From Planktothrix paucivesiculata PCC 9631 (GTDB taxonomy: Bacteria; Cyanobacteriota; Cyanobacteriia; Cyanobacteriales; Microcoleaceae), in contig NZ_LR735021.1 in NCBI RefSeq assembly GCF_900009265.2, positions 13,128 through 77,127 of the forward strand: DNA of 64,000 bases, read 5' to 3'. Positions 54,201 to 62,800 of the stretch are shown here, piece by piece (position 1 is the stretch's first letter; the number at the start of each line of letters is the position of its first letter). Under the pieces are notes generated by a model. The model was given only the letters and a program-made list of their open reading frames with translations, was not told the DNA's origin and did not search any database. A program made the position numbers and the translations under genes.

Positions 54201-56896
54201 GCATTCAAGAAAGGGAATTCTTCGAGCTAGAAAGCGAAAAACAACAATTATTGTCTATTTATCCCAATCTCAAAGCACATATACGTTTATTAGAAGAATG
54301 TCTCAGTCATTTTCAGGAAATTTTGACAGGAAAATGTTTAGCAACTGACGTAATATTTCCTCATTCTTCTCTGGATTTGGTAGAGGGGATTTATCAAGGA
54401 AATCCGATCGCCAATCATTTTAATCAATTAGTTGCTAACAGCGTAGTTTCCTATATTTTGGCTCGTCTCCCACAAAGAAAGGGCGATGAGAAAATTACCA
54501 TCCTAGAAATAGGAGCCGGAACAGGTGGAACCAGTGCTGCTGTACTCAAAGCGATCGCACCCTACAGCCATCAAATTAAATATGTGTACACAGACATTTC
54601 TTTAGCTTTTGTTAACTACGGCAGAGAACAATTTAGCACAGATTATCCTTTTACGGAGTTTCGCGTTCTCAACATAGAAAAAGAAGTGTCTGTTCAAGGC
54701 TTCCATAAAGGAAACGTCGATCTAGTTTTGGCAACTAATGTGTTACACGCTACTCAAAATATTCGGCGAACTCTTTCTCATACTAAGGTATTGTTAAAGA
54801 AAAATGGTTGGCTCATACTCAATGAAGCGACCGAAGTTCAAGATTTTGCTACCCTAACTTTCGGTTTATTATCAGGTTGGTGGCTTTATGAAGACGAAAC
54901 ATTTAGACTTCCCGGAGCGCCATTACTCAGCACAAGTATGTGGGAAAACGTTCTGGAGAAAGAAGGCTTTAGGAAATGTGTTTTTCTCAACGATCGAGAA
55001 GATTTTGCTAACCTACGTCAGCATTTAATTATTTCTGAAAGTGATGGTTTAGTGAAACAGCAAATTTCCCATCAAGTGAAAGAGAATAATCAAATTGAAT
55101 TAATGCCATTGTCTGAAATAAAGCGATCGACCCCTCAAGCATCACCTACAAATAAACAACCCAAGGATTTAGTTAAACAAACCGATCATAATTCTGCCGA
55201 TTTATCTGCAAAAACAGCGAAATTTCTGCAAGAAATAATGAGCGAAATTTTGCAAATGCCTGGGGAAGACATAGATGTTAACACAGCATTTGTAGATTAC
55301 GGAATGGATTCAATTTTACTCAACCGATTTCATCACATTTTAGAAACAAAAATTTGCATTTTGGCGAAAAGCTTGCTTTTGGAATACCAAACAGTAAAGG
55401 AATTAACAGATTATTTGTTATCCGATCGTCGTCAAGAACTCATAAAAGTAATAGGCGGCTCAAATCAAAACTCGGAACAAGAAATCACTCAGAAAAAAGC
55501 TCTAACAATTCAAAACAATAACAACAGAAATATTCCTCAGCTAGATCCAGTTACCGAAAACGATATTGCTATTGTGGGGCTTTACGGACGTTATCCCCAA
55601 GCTGAAAATCTGACTCAGTTTTGGGAAAATCTAAAATCCAACAATAGTTCTATTACTGAAATTCCCAGAGAACGTTGGGATTATCGAAATTTTTACGATC
55701 CCGAAAAAGGGCGTGAAAATAAAATGTACTGCATCCAAGGGGGCTTTTTAAAAGATATTGACAAATTCGATCCTATTTTCTTTGGCATAACACCACTAGA
55801 AGCAAAAGCAATGAATCCAGAAGAACGAATTATGCTAGAAATAGTTTGGTCAACTCTGGAAGATGCTGGCTACTCTCGACAAGCCCTAAGTAAACAAAAA
55901 GTGGCTGTGTATTTAGGAGCAAATGCCTTTGGGTATCCACTGACAAAAATCAATGGAAATATCAATACTCCGATCGATTTTACCACCTACAATTTACCGA
56001 ATCGAATTTCTTACTTTTTCAACTTCACGGGGCCAAGCATGGCAATAGATACCTCTTGTTCCTCCTCGCTAACAGCAGTGCATTTAGCTTGTGAAAGTAT
56101 CAGACGTGGAGAGTGTGACGCAGCAATTGCTGGAGGAATTAATTTATATTTGCATCCATCAAAATACTTGCTACTAAGTCAATTTAGACTGTTATCATCT
56201 CAACCATCTTACAACTTATTTTCTCAAGATGGAGATGGATTTATTCCCGGAGAAGGAGCCGGAGCAGTGTTATTAAAATCATTACAACAAGCTGAAAAAG
56301 ATAAAGATCATATCTACGGTGTAATTAAATCTTCCGCAATACTTCATAAAGGTCGAAGTAATGATTTTCTTTTACCTTCTCCTCACGCACAACAATTGTT
56401 AGTAAAAGAGGCGATCGCCAAAGCAGGATTTAGTGTTGAAAGCATCAGTTACTTGGAAAGTCAAGCGATGGGATCTGCTGTGGTAGACTCTGCGGAATGG
56501 GCGGGAATCAGTCGAGCTTATCGTTCATTAACCGATCGCACAAACTTCTGTGCTTACGGGTCAGTAAAACCCAATATCGGTCATTTGGAGACAGCTTCCG
56601 GTATAGCACAATTAACCAAAGTTTTGCTACAAATGAAACACCGTCAATTATTGCCAACGCGCTTTTCTGCGGAACTCGATCCAGCGATCGAATTAGAAAA
56701 TTCTCCTTTCTATCTCCAACGGGAACTAAGTCCTTGGCAGAGAATTCGGGTAAAGAAAAATGGCTCATGGCAGGAATTTCCCCGGCGTGCTGCTATCAGT
56801 TCTGGTGGCGGTGGCGGAATGCTATCCCATCTTATTGTTGAGGAATACGATCCAGATTATAAAAAATTAGGCATAAAGGAAGAAAACCATGAGTGA
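42242..56896 (+). CDS. PKS-C: NRPS-PKS starter protein (FT-C*-MT-A(Gly)-PCP-KS-DH-ACP-ACP-KS-KR-cMT-ACP-KS0)
   Basis: This 4,884-residue protein begins the assembly line. Formyltransferase: residues 1-310 (NFHDSLLPEYAGFHATSW). Condensation-like remnant without HHxxxDG: about 320-545. Methyltransferase: 575-925 (ILEIGCGTGL). Adenylation domain: 975-1470 with code DILQLGLIWK, i.e. glycine. PCP near 1520 (GYNSL). KS 47056-48366 (Cys1773). Active-type DH 48950-49790. Two nearly identical ACPs near 49950 and 50290. KS 50545-51860 (Cys2937). KR 52460-53900. C-methyltransferase 53930-55050 (ILEIGAGTGG). ACP near 55310. C-terminal KS 55560-56860 (Cys4606) with QAMGS for HGTGT, so non-elongating. The start fits formyltransferases (MIGEGTLLISC); no strong ribosome binding site precedes it. 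The first PKS module has DH but no KR. PKS-D overlaps by 8 bp. Confidence 0.95.
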   Translation: MRSYMIGEGTLLISCSEYLIEQGHEIFGIVSSNSLIVKWAEGQKIHLTDPTDNWKEILKRTAFDYLFSIYSFFLIPDEVLSLPRRQAINFHDSLLPEYAGFHATSWAIMQGEKQHGVSWHLMTSKADAGGILKHKVIDIGKDETALEVNLKCYQAGIQSFAELIDDLVRGTVNIKEQNLDRRSYFPRYKRLLHGGVVSWKTTAEEIYNLVRALDLGPYPKPLGVAKFLVKKEFFIIKTCSVLPSEKKSQPGEIVNINEHQIQIATENGDILLEEVLTIEGEVLTIRDFVERLGIYQGMILTELDTQITEKIDACLKKITPYETTWVKQWENYQPGKVNWYFSENISINFSDRPIIYQTIPLKIPTELSAFFASHQSENHQDFLAAAFFYYLANISQQQCFDIGYGNQELIETFEKSIGFFAPYVPFRVEVKFRKPFAEFLPDCQKSLQSTRQNHTYTRDLRSRYPSLQSKIQKQLSFPIVTLQIDNPEDYQPKGEDITFIISNQKLSGYLKFNTQVLEQFQVEKFLRDFEFFIITDFITNNLIKNDVSLLNSASTEMNNSDRDRVDQWRLVYNHIYEEDRKTSEQDPFFNINCWKNSYTGNRMSDDEMREWVASTVQRIQEECRPSRILEIGCGTGLILSPLLPDALYYYGTDFSENALTYIQESYDRSSENIKHLELSHRSADDFSSWPQQTFDTAILNSVIQYFPSLAYLKKVIKGVIEKLDAGGTCFIGDVRNALLLPIYYSSVALFNATKKTPLEQLRQQVLRRETQEEELCVDPDFFFKIGEEFPEINHVEVLLKEGNSVNELTKFRYDVILRLGKKETKSGEIPCLDWHKENLNRQKVQKILRGDRPQYLKIIGIPNRRISQDVMAWNYIKSAATNETVANLRRRLQKWEAIGETPQDWQLLAKEENYAITISWLGSNARGDFDVIFRLPSAEKITLNNLRTTSQHITTSKEETMFSGEKYNIPVEYPREKRMVDLFAEQVRKNPNATALVYQNQKLTYQELAEQIDRLATYIRSQGVKEEDLVGVFVQPALEMPIALLAVMKAGAAYLPLDPSYPGERIAYILDDAQASWVITQKEIVANLPKVKSKILYVEDREKIEPTERQLDWEKDGDQGDSLAYVIYTSGSTGKPKGVAIEHHSLTNFLCSMANEFNCGQDDYLLALTTFCFDISALELYLPLITGGCVEVLPSEITRDGLSLREKIENTNSMTMMQATPATWQMLLAAGWEPKKSLKLLCGGEALSEELAQKLLQKEIQLWNLYGPTETTIWSTLARINYGDQITIGRPIANTQCYILDEQQNPVPDGELGELYISGEGVARGYLRRPEETRKKFVNNPFTPEGSPPLYRTGDLVKRLPDGRMIYAGRIDFQVKLRGFRIELGEIESALRKLENVDDAVVVLREDGLDKRLVAFILDKQGHSLSVTREWTEELKEWLPQYMLPSIFICLQIYPQTLNRKIDRKCLSTVSLNKLKEDYGFPQKSFNQLLQQDLRKIVAQVLKLENISLDVNSNIGEYGYNSLRFTSLSVALNKTYNIKTNPTIFYQHSTISKIAKYLKDNFPESLTQYYQQHLKKLSSDSEPPRQENQVLPVFDSKPTPSRVDDPIAIVGIGGILPGGNTLTAFWESLLQGKDAIRELPQDRPDGDYYRQKMQEIGIKQVLGGFIDNVDKFDASFFGLSPREAELIDPRQRLLLQTVWEAIEDSGHKPSDFAAQEMGVFIGATGADYWELQQQRNQQIEGYTLSGYSTSIIANRISYLFNFKGPSFVVDTACSSSLMAVHRAIQAIKTNSCELALAGGVNLMLSPLFHLALSKGGYLSEDSRCKTFDRSANGYVRGEGVGVVLLRPLSQALADGDPVYAVIRGSEENHSGRTNSLTAPSVDSQKELLVTAYDQANIDPDLLGYIEVHGTGTSLGDPIEINALKEAFKIIYQKSGKEGKGRNNHCALGALKTNIGHLETAAGIAGLLKVVLAMKYRCLPKSLHFQEQNPYIDLQESPFRIVKDRENWQRLKDDAGRELPRRAGVSSFGFGGANVHIVLEEYLSLASANQKSKPNSNNSQSCLAVLSAKNEKQLKVYAQKLHDFLKNQIENHQESIALRDLTYTLQIGRESMTEKLAWVVSGIEELLDRLSAYLQNRQEDLCIRGSSESGKKVPAFEGKEGIAFIQSLAKSQSWQDIASLWVMGCNINWQSLYPPKNYPQRLHLPTYPFAEESYWLPNIKPENIKSTLGKQTENNLQDHPLIQHQVAADGGQVFTSILRADAFYLKDHIVNGEKVLPGVATIEMARIAAEIAEGKKVRKIRQIVWARPIQVNSSSLNVELYLRRIDRSVIFEIRDEKGAGKNSIYTQGKVVYEEEIQESNNVAKTIDIEAIKQSCLKHITGKEIYDRIRKFGLELGTTFQPIRELVSNDKEALSTLELPDILAEDANKFMLHPSLMDGALQTVLGGPWGLTSSSLHIPYTIGEVEIFGSVAQSCYVYAVCSGKGMATNNRGFGDRYDAYILDRTGKELVRIKNFLLRPVHKKNQPPVETLDVLDEQALLDLTLNDLVGMVSAILKMPKETIVISRNMSDYGFDSISFMELVNPINQTFNLEITPDLFFEHSSLENLANYLCQEFRSPLIQHYNLTAKPKLLDPVKPSLEASYIIDEQALLDLTINDLVGMASSILKMSKEAVVTSKNMSDYGFDSISFMELVNPINETFNLEITPDLFFEYSSLEKLANYLCQEFRSQLIQHYELVSQPEFPQSDYVNTITVEERINHKSTELKNANEPIAIIGISGIFAGAQDLESFWQGLIKGKDWIVEVPPSRWDWKTYYGDHKTEDNKTKSKWGGFISEVDAFDAAFFGISPHEARLMDPQQRFFLQAVWKMVENAGLQMSALSGTKTGVFVGVANTDYGDLLKAHAPSVEAHTSTGTCPSVLANRISYLFNLRGPSLPIDTACSSSLVAVNYAVESIRNGSCEMAIAGGVNIILTPHFTLSFSKSGMLSEDGRCKTFDRKADGYARGEGVGAILLKPLKQAEADGNIIHAVIRGTAINHGGHANSLTAPDPNSQAQVLINAYENANVDPSTVTYIEAHGTGTSLGDPIEIKGLKKSFTELQKRWGTTNPKQFYCGIGSVKTQTGHLEAAAGIAGLLKVVLSLKHEKVPGILHFQELNPYINLEKSPFYIVNQTKTWERLHNADGELIPRRAGVSSFGFGGVNAHVVLEEYEKPSSVFRHSNRNQDYLIVLSAKTKECLGEIVKNLWNYLRENQLQSYPKTAIGDIAYTLQIGREAMQERLALVVSSLEDLIDKLDAYNQGISPIARVFSGSVKPSATKLEKQSEKSNNSSLIQQAVQEKILEKVAQLWISGDSINWNLLYTELPQRIELPTYPFAKTRYWLPIDRQKEHQSPTTTIINNETIENQTSDRETNFLELYRLEWVPQSLRNQQLKNTVSLQISTKKVLVVTPPENIWLESLLVRAYAQDEVLLIKLGEMENPQTWLTNLDRLENLDTIYFLGGIQPFLLDENCDQIDQLERSQELGVFSLFRLLKALHKRLMGGAPLSLKVITCGVHRILPDSKIYPFAASINGMSITLAKEYPLLKVSCFDIDPEALDKNYPEQQKEFLIKSILEEPASDRGQEIVLRAGQRYVRTLYPLVLPHPSQDHLRTNGVYLILGGMGGIGLTLSQYLAENYQARLILIGRSQLDRQKKDQIADLESRGGTVFYGQADATNFDSMKQVIAEAKARFGSIHGVFHSALVLEDKSLASMDENALRVALAPKVKGSVILHHLVREEDLDFMMFFSSIQTFMGNLGQSNYGAACAFKDAYAHYLNATENYPVYIINWGYWGTVGIVAQKSYQQRLAKQGIYSIQPEEGIEVIQRMFGSIAYQAIAMKTSREFSESLGVDRQYQVEVLPQSQSILSLVETLGTKLQQSITIDPEVLKFRKALTQLENWGTRFLCKVIQEMGGLDRETLHILPQYSRLYDCIVDILSRASLTQIDRQGNIYLLKDRIQEREFFELESEKQQLLSIYPNLKAHIRLLEECLSHFQEILTGKCLATDVIFPHSSLDLVEGIYQGNPIANHFNQLVANSVVSYILARLPQRKGDEKITILEIGAGTGGTSAAVLKAIAPYSHQIKYVYTDISLAFVNYGREQFSTDYPFTEFRVLNIEKEVSVQGFHKGNVDLVLATNVLHATQNIRRTLSHTKVLLKKNGWLILNEATEVQDFATLTFGLLSGWWLYEDETFRLPGAPLLSTSMWENVLEKEGFRKCVFLNDREDFANLRQHLIISESDGLVKQQISHQVKENNQIELMPLSEIKRSTPQASPTNKQPKDLVKQTDHNSADLSAKTAKFLQEIMSEILQMPGEDIDVNTAFVDYGMDSILLNRFHHILETKICILAKSLLLEYQTVKELTDYLLSDRRQELIKVIGGSNQNSEQEITQKKALTIQNNNNRNIPQLDPVTENDIAIVGLYGRYPQAENLTQFWENLKSNNSSITEIPRERWDYRNFYDPEKGRENKMYCIQGGFLKDIDKFDPIFFGITPLEAKAMNPEERIMLEIVWSTLEDAGYSRQALSKQKVAVYLGANAFGYPLTKINGNINTPIDFTTYNLPNRISYFFNFTGPSMAIDTSCSSSLTAVHLACESIRRGECDAAIAGGINLYLHPSKYLLLSQFRLLSSQPSYNLFSQDGDGFIPGEGAGAVLLKSLQQAEKDKDHIYGVIKSSAILHKGRSNDFLLPSPHAQQLLVKEAIAKAGFSVESISYLESQAMGSAVVDSAEWAGISRAYRSLTDRTNFCAYGSVKPNIGHLETASGIAQLTKVLLQMKHRQLLPTRFSAELDPAIELENSPFYLQRELSPWQRIRVKKNGSWQEFPRRAAISSGGGGGMLSHLIVEEYDPDYKKLGIKEENHE
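49838..50440 (+). repeat. Tandem duplication of an ACP segment, 333-bp period
   Basis: Two copies of a 111-codon unit follow each other in PKS-C, beginning DEQALLDLT at 49838 and 50171. Both contain DYGFDSISFMELVNPIN and EITPDLFFE, and they differ at only a few positions. Each keeps the phosphopantetheine Ser in GFDS. Twin ACPs can raise flux through a module. Confidence 0.9.
56875..56880 (+). promoter_or_regulatory. Ribosome binding site of PKS-D inside PKS-C
   Basis: AAAGGA lies 8 bases before the ATG at 56889. The new frame has a stop (TAA) at 56874-56876, so this ATG is the first possible one and translation is coupled to the end of PKS-C. Confidence 0.6.
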
Positions 56897-59800
56897 AGAA
56901 CTGATAGTAGTTTCGGCTAGAACAGAAGAACAACTTACCCTATATATTAGGAGTTTAAAAGATTATTTGCTTTCCCAAAATTCAGCTTCTCTAGCTGATA
57001 TTGCTTTCACTTTACAAAGAGGTAGAGAAAGCTTTGCAGAACGATTTGCTGTAGTAGTAAAGACTAAATTAGAGCTTTTAAATTTGCTCACTATTTACTT
57101 GGAAGGCACAGGTTCTCCTGCCATTTTTAGAGGCGGAAAGAAAGAATCTCGGCATCGCTTAGAAGTGACTGCTGAAGAACAAAAACAACTATATGAAAAT
57201 AAAGATTTGCAAACTGCGGCAACGTGGTGGACAAATCACATTGATATTGATTGGGAACAACTCAATCAACATTCAAATGCTAGACGTATTTCTCTGCCAA
57301 CTTATCCATTTGAAAGAAAGCGTTGTTGGGTGGATAGTGAAATATCCCAACCCGATCAACCATTAGAAACTGGGGAATTAGTTGCCAATTTTTATAATAA
57401 AATGACTCCTTATATGAAAGAGTTATTAGGGACGGAAGATGCCCATTTGATCTTTTCACCTTTGGCAGAGAAGATTGAAGGTTTTTCCTGGTTATTAATT
57501 TATAACGAACCCGAAAAACATCCCGAACACGCAGCGATCGTATCGGCTAAACAAAAAGAAGCAAAACGGATTCTTTATAGCGGAATAGATTTTTCTAAAG
57601 TATATAAAGTCATGGATATTGGGTGTGGTTTTGGGACAGATTTAATCGATCTGTCTATAACTTATCCCCATATAATTGGTGATGGTTTTACGATCGCATC
57701 TAACCAAGCACAAGAGGCAACTAATCGAATCCGAAACAAAGGTTTAGACGATCGCCTAAAGATTTTCTGCAAAGATAGCAGCAAAGATCCCTTTCCAGGT
57801 TTCTACGATTTAGCGATCGGTTTTGAAGTTTTTCCCCATATTGAACATAAACAAAAAACCTTTGAAAATATTTATCAACATCTCAACCAAGACGGTCGAA
57901 TTATTTTAGCCGATTGTGTCGCCAATACCGTCACCGAAATTAATATGCCTAAATTGGCGATGTTTACTAGCACCGCCCCTCAGTACAGTAAAATCCTCAG
58001 TGATGTCGGACTGAAACTTATTGAGTGCGTAGACATTAGCGTTGAAATTTGCAACTTCCTAGACGATCCGCAATTTGAAAGTAATTTTGCTTATTTATGT
58101 TCTGTTAACCCAATTATTAAACAATTTGAACAAGAATATCGGGGATGGTATAGTTTTGGGCAGGGAATCAAAAAGAAAGTTTTACGTTATCTTCTGTTAA
58201 CTATTAGCAAAGCGGCTCCTCATGAAACTAAAGAAGAATTGCGCGAAATTAACCAGCATCATTTCGATTATCCAGTGTTTTATAAAGAGGCGAGCGATCG
58301 CCTTACTCCCACACCAGAAAACCCCATTTCTGCACATTCCACCATTTTACAAACTGCTCCCTTACCAGAAGAAAAGATCATTACAACTCCTATCGATCGA
58401 GTCGATATCAAACTTATTGAAAAGAAACTGGTCGATCTTACTAGCCGAGCGATGGAAATGGAGCCAGATCAGATCAATAGCACGGCTCGATTTGCCGATT
58501 ACGGAGTAGGCTCTTTGCAAGGTGTATTACTAATAGATGCAATCAACCGTGAGTTTGACTTAAAATTAAAAATTCAAGTAATTTATGATTATTCGAGCAT
58601 TAGAGATCTCAGCCAGTTTCTTGTTGCTAACTATGGTGAAACACTAATAAAAAATCAAACACTGAAAAGCAATATCCCACAAAGCAATACCCTAAAACAA
58701 GAAGTAAGTAAAATTCCCGTCCCAGCAGCAGAGAAAGCTCCCTCAATCACAAATACAACAGATATTGCTGTAATTGGAATGTCTGGGCGTTTTCCCGGAG
58801 CCGATAACCTATCAGAGTTTTGGGAAAATCTCAAACAAGGTGTAGATTCGATCGCAGAAGTGCCGCCAAGTCGCTGGGACGTGCAAAAATATTATCACCC
58901 CGATCCGCAAAAACCTAATTGTAGCTATAGCAAATGGGGTGGATTCCTACGCGATGTTGATAAATTCGATCCGCTATTTTTTAACATTTCTCCCGCAGAA
59001 GCAGAAGTCATAGACCCACAACAACGCCTATTTCTGCAAAGCTGCTGGCATACCCTCGAAGATGCCGGATATGTCGGACAGCGACTCAATAACACGAAAT
59101 GCGGCGTATTTGCCGGAGTTATTTATAACGATTACAAAGCACTTTTATATAAACAAGGTCTAATCAAAAGTCATGGGCAAGTCATGTTAGGTAATGCTAA
59201 CTCAATTCTTGCCTCTCGTGTTGCATACTTTTTAAACCTGAAAGGGCCAGTAATGACCATTGATACCGCCTGTTCTTCCTCTTTGATGGCGGTTCACCTA
59301 GCCTGCAAAAGTCTCCGGGATGGAGAAGCCGATATCATGCTGGCTGGTGGTGTAACACTGTACCTATCGGAACAACTTTATGTGGAAATGAGTAAAGCAG
59401 GGATGGTTTCACCTACAGGTAAGTGCAGAGCTTTTGATAACTCTGCTGATGGACTCGTTGTAGGCGAGGCTGTTGCTGTTGTAGCCCTGAAACTTTTGGA
59501 TCGGGCTATAGCAGATGGGGACATGATTTATGGAGTGATTAAAGGGTCGGGTACTAATCAGGATGGAAAAACCAACGGAATCACTGCTCCTAGCGGGAAA
59601 TCTCAATCAGAACTGGAATTAGCGGTATATCAACAGTATAATATTCACCCCGAAAGTATTTCATATATCGAAGCACACGGAACGGGTACTAAATTAGGCG
59701 ATCCCATTGAAGTAGAAGCCCTTACAGAAGCATTCCGTGTTTATACCACGAAAAAACAATACTGTGCCCTTGCCTCAGTTAAAAGTAATATTGGGCATAC

Positions 59801-62800
59801 CTCCGCAGCCGCAGGAGTCGTCAGTTTGATTAAAGTAATCCTTTCTTTACGCCACAAAATGATTCCTCCTACACTTTATGTAGAAAAGGAGAATACCCAT
59901 AATGATTTTGCAGAAAGCCCCTTTTATGTCAACAAAAATTTGCGGGACTGGCAACCGAATTTCCCTCATCCCAGAAGATCCGCTATTAATTCCTTTGGCT
60001 TTAGTGGCTCAAATTGTCATATTGTTGTTGAAGAATATCAAGAGTTAGTTTCTAGTTTTTTCCCGGCTCAAGAACAGGGAAAACCTGTACTTATAGTCTT
60101 ATCTGCCAGGAATAAAGAACGACTCAAAGAAATGGCAACAAATTTGTGCCATTATCTCGATGATGCGAATAATATAGACCTGTTGCGTTTAGCCTATACG
60201 CTTCAAGTTGGGCGGTTGGCTATGGAAGAACGCTTATGTTTAATTGTATCGAATGTTGAGGAATTACGAGAAATTTTGCGGGACTATGTTGAAGGCGGCG
60301 AAGATCGATCGCTAATTTATCAAGGAACTATAAAAGCAGAAGTTGCCGCATCCTTATCATCAGAAGAAATCCGTAAACAAACTCACGTTTCACTTGAGGA
60401 ATTAGCGAAACTTTGGATTGAAGGAGTAGAAATCGATTGGTTAGCATTGTATCCCAGTCCGACTCCCAAAATTATGTCTTTACCAACCTACCCTTTTGCT
60501 AAAGAACGCTACTGGATTCCAGAAAAATCACCAGCAATAAAGGAAGAAGAAAGCCAAGAAGAAAGGGAAAAAGACAACTCAAACTCTGACCCTGTTACTT
60601 ACCAAAATTTAGAAAATTTTCGTCAAAAAATTGAGGAAGATCTCAAAGAGATTTTGTCAAAAACTTTAAAAATTCCTACTGCCAAGCTCGAAGCCTCAGC
60701 ACCTTTTGAAAGATACGGCATTGATTCGGTGGCAATCATCAGCTTAAATCAGGAATTAGCATCTCATTTCGGCGAGTTGCCTAAAACCTTATTGTTTGAG
60801 CGACAAAACTTATACGAACTTGTTCAGTATTTTATCGAACATCATCAAACCGCATTGCTCAAGAAGTGGGAAAATATCCCAGAAGAAAAACCTCACACCG
60901 AATCGCAATCTGTCAAAAGTTCCTCTGCTGCTACTAGAAAATTTGATGTCGATTTGCAGCCAATATCTACAGTTACAGATGTCAGCAGAAACCCTGACAA
61001 ACAATGCCAAGAAATTGCCATTATCGGGATCAGTGGTCGCTATCCACAGGCAGATAATTTAGAAATATTTTGGGAAAATCTGAAGACAGGAAAAAACTGT
61101 GTCACAGAAATTCCTCTCGAACGTTGGGATTACCGTCAGTATTACGATCGAGAAAAAAATAAAAGAGGGAAAAGTTATTGCAAATGGGGAGGTTTCATCA
61201 ATAATGTCGATCGCTTTGACCCCCTATTTTTTAATATAGCTCCCAAAGAAGCTCAAATCATAGACCCACAGGAACGCCTATTTCTCCAGGTAGCCTGGGA
61301 AACGATCGAAGATAGCGGCTATACAAGAGATAAACTTCATACAAAAAAAGTTGGCGTGTTTGTCGGGGCGCTTTACTTGGAATATCAGTTGCTTGGAGTC
61401 GAAGAAACCGCTAAAGGTAGACCAATGTTTTTAGGATATTCTCTTTCTTCGATCGCCAACCGAGTATCCTACTTCTTTAATTTTAGCGGCCCCAGTTTAG
61501 CTGTAGATACAATGTGTTCTTCCTCCTTAACTGCAATCCATTTAGCTTGCGAATCAATCAGACATGGAGACTGCGAATTAGCTTTAGCTGGCGGAGTTAA
61601 TCTATCTCTTCACCCGAATAAGTATCTACAATTAGGTCAAAACGGATTTGCTTCCAGTGACGGACTTTGCCGCAGTTTCGGCGCAGGAGGCGACGGTTAT
61701 GTTCCAGGGGAAGGCATCGGGGCAATATTACTTAAGCCACTAGATAAAGCCATTAGAGATAAAGACCATATTTATGCAATTATTAAAGGCAGTTCTCTGA
61801 ATCACGGAGGCAAAACCAACGGCTATACTGTACCCAATCCCAACGCCCAAGGTTTAGTGATCAAGGAAACTCTAAAACGAGCAAATGTAAACGCTCGAAC
61901 TATCAGTTATGTAGAGGCACATGGTACAGGTACGGAATTAGGAGATCCTATAGAAATTTCCGGTTTAATTCAAGCTTATCAACAAGACACAAAAGACCAG
62001 CAATTTTGCAGTATTGGTTCCGCAAAAGCTAATATCGGTCATTTAGAAGCTGCTGCTGGAATAGCAGCTATTACCAAGGTTGTTTTACAACTTAAATATA
62101 AACAACTCCCACCTTCAATTCACTCAGAAACCGTAAATCCAAACATCCGTTTTGAACAGTCTCCCTTTTATCTCCAGAGAAATCTTGAAACATGGGAAAG
62201 ACCGATTATTAAAGAAGACGATATCGAAAAGACTTATCCTCTTAGAGCAGGGATTAGTTCCTTTGGTGCAGGTGGAGCAAACGCACACCTAATTTTAGAA
62301 GAATATATAGAACCGAGAAACAACGAACAATTAAACACAGAAATAAACGGACAACCCGTATTAATTCTGTTGTCTGCGAAGAATAAAGAACGTTGCACCG
62401 AATACGCCAGAAAACTGTTCGATTTCATCTCTGTTTCCTCTTCGTCCTCCGATGTTTTTCCATCGATGCAAAGTATTGCCTATACTTTACAAGTAGGTCG
62501 TGAGGCTATGGAAGAAAGATTAGCTTTGATCGCATCGAGTCCAGAAGAACTGCGGGAAAAATTGTGGCAATATTGCCAAAGATTAGGAGAGAACGCAAAT
62601 TATTACCAAGGTGTTGTACAAAGTTTAGAGACAGAGATGGAGACACTCCTACAAGGAGAAATTGGAGAAAACTTTGTCCGGCAATTGCTTAATGGTCAAG
62701 AGTTAGGTAAATTAGCTGCATTGTGGACTAAAGGTGTGAACATTGATTGGCAGTTATTGTATAGTGAACCTAAACCAAAACGTTGTTCTCTACCTACTTA

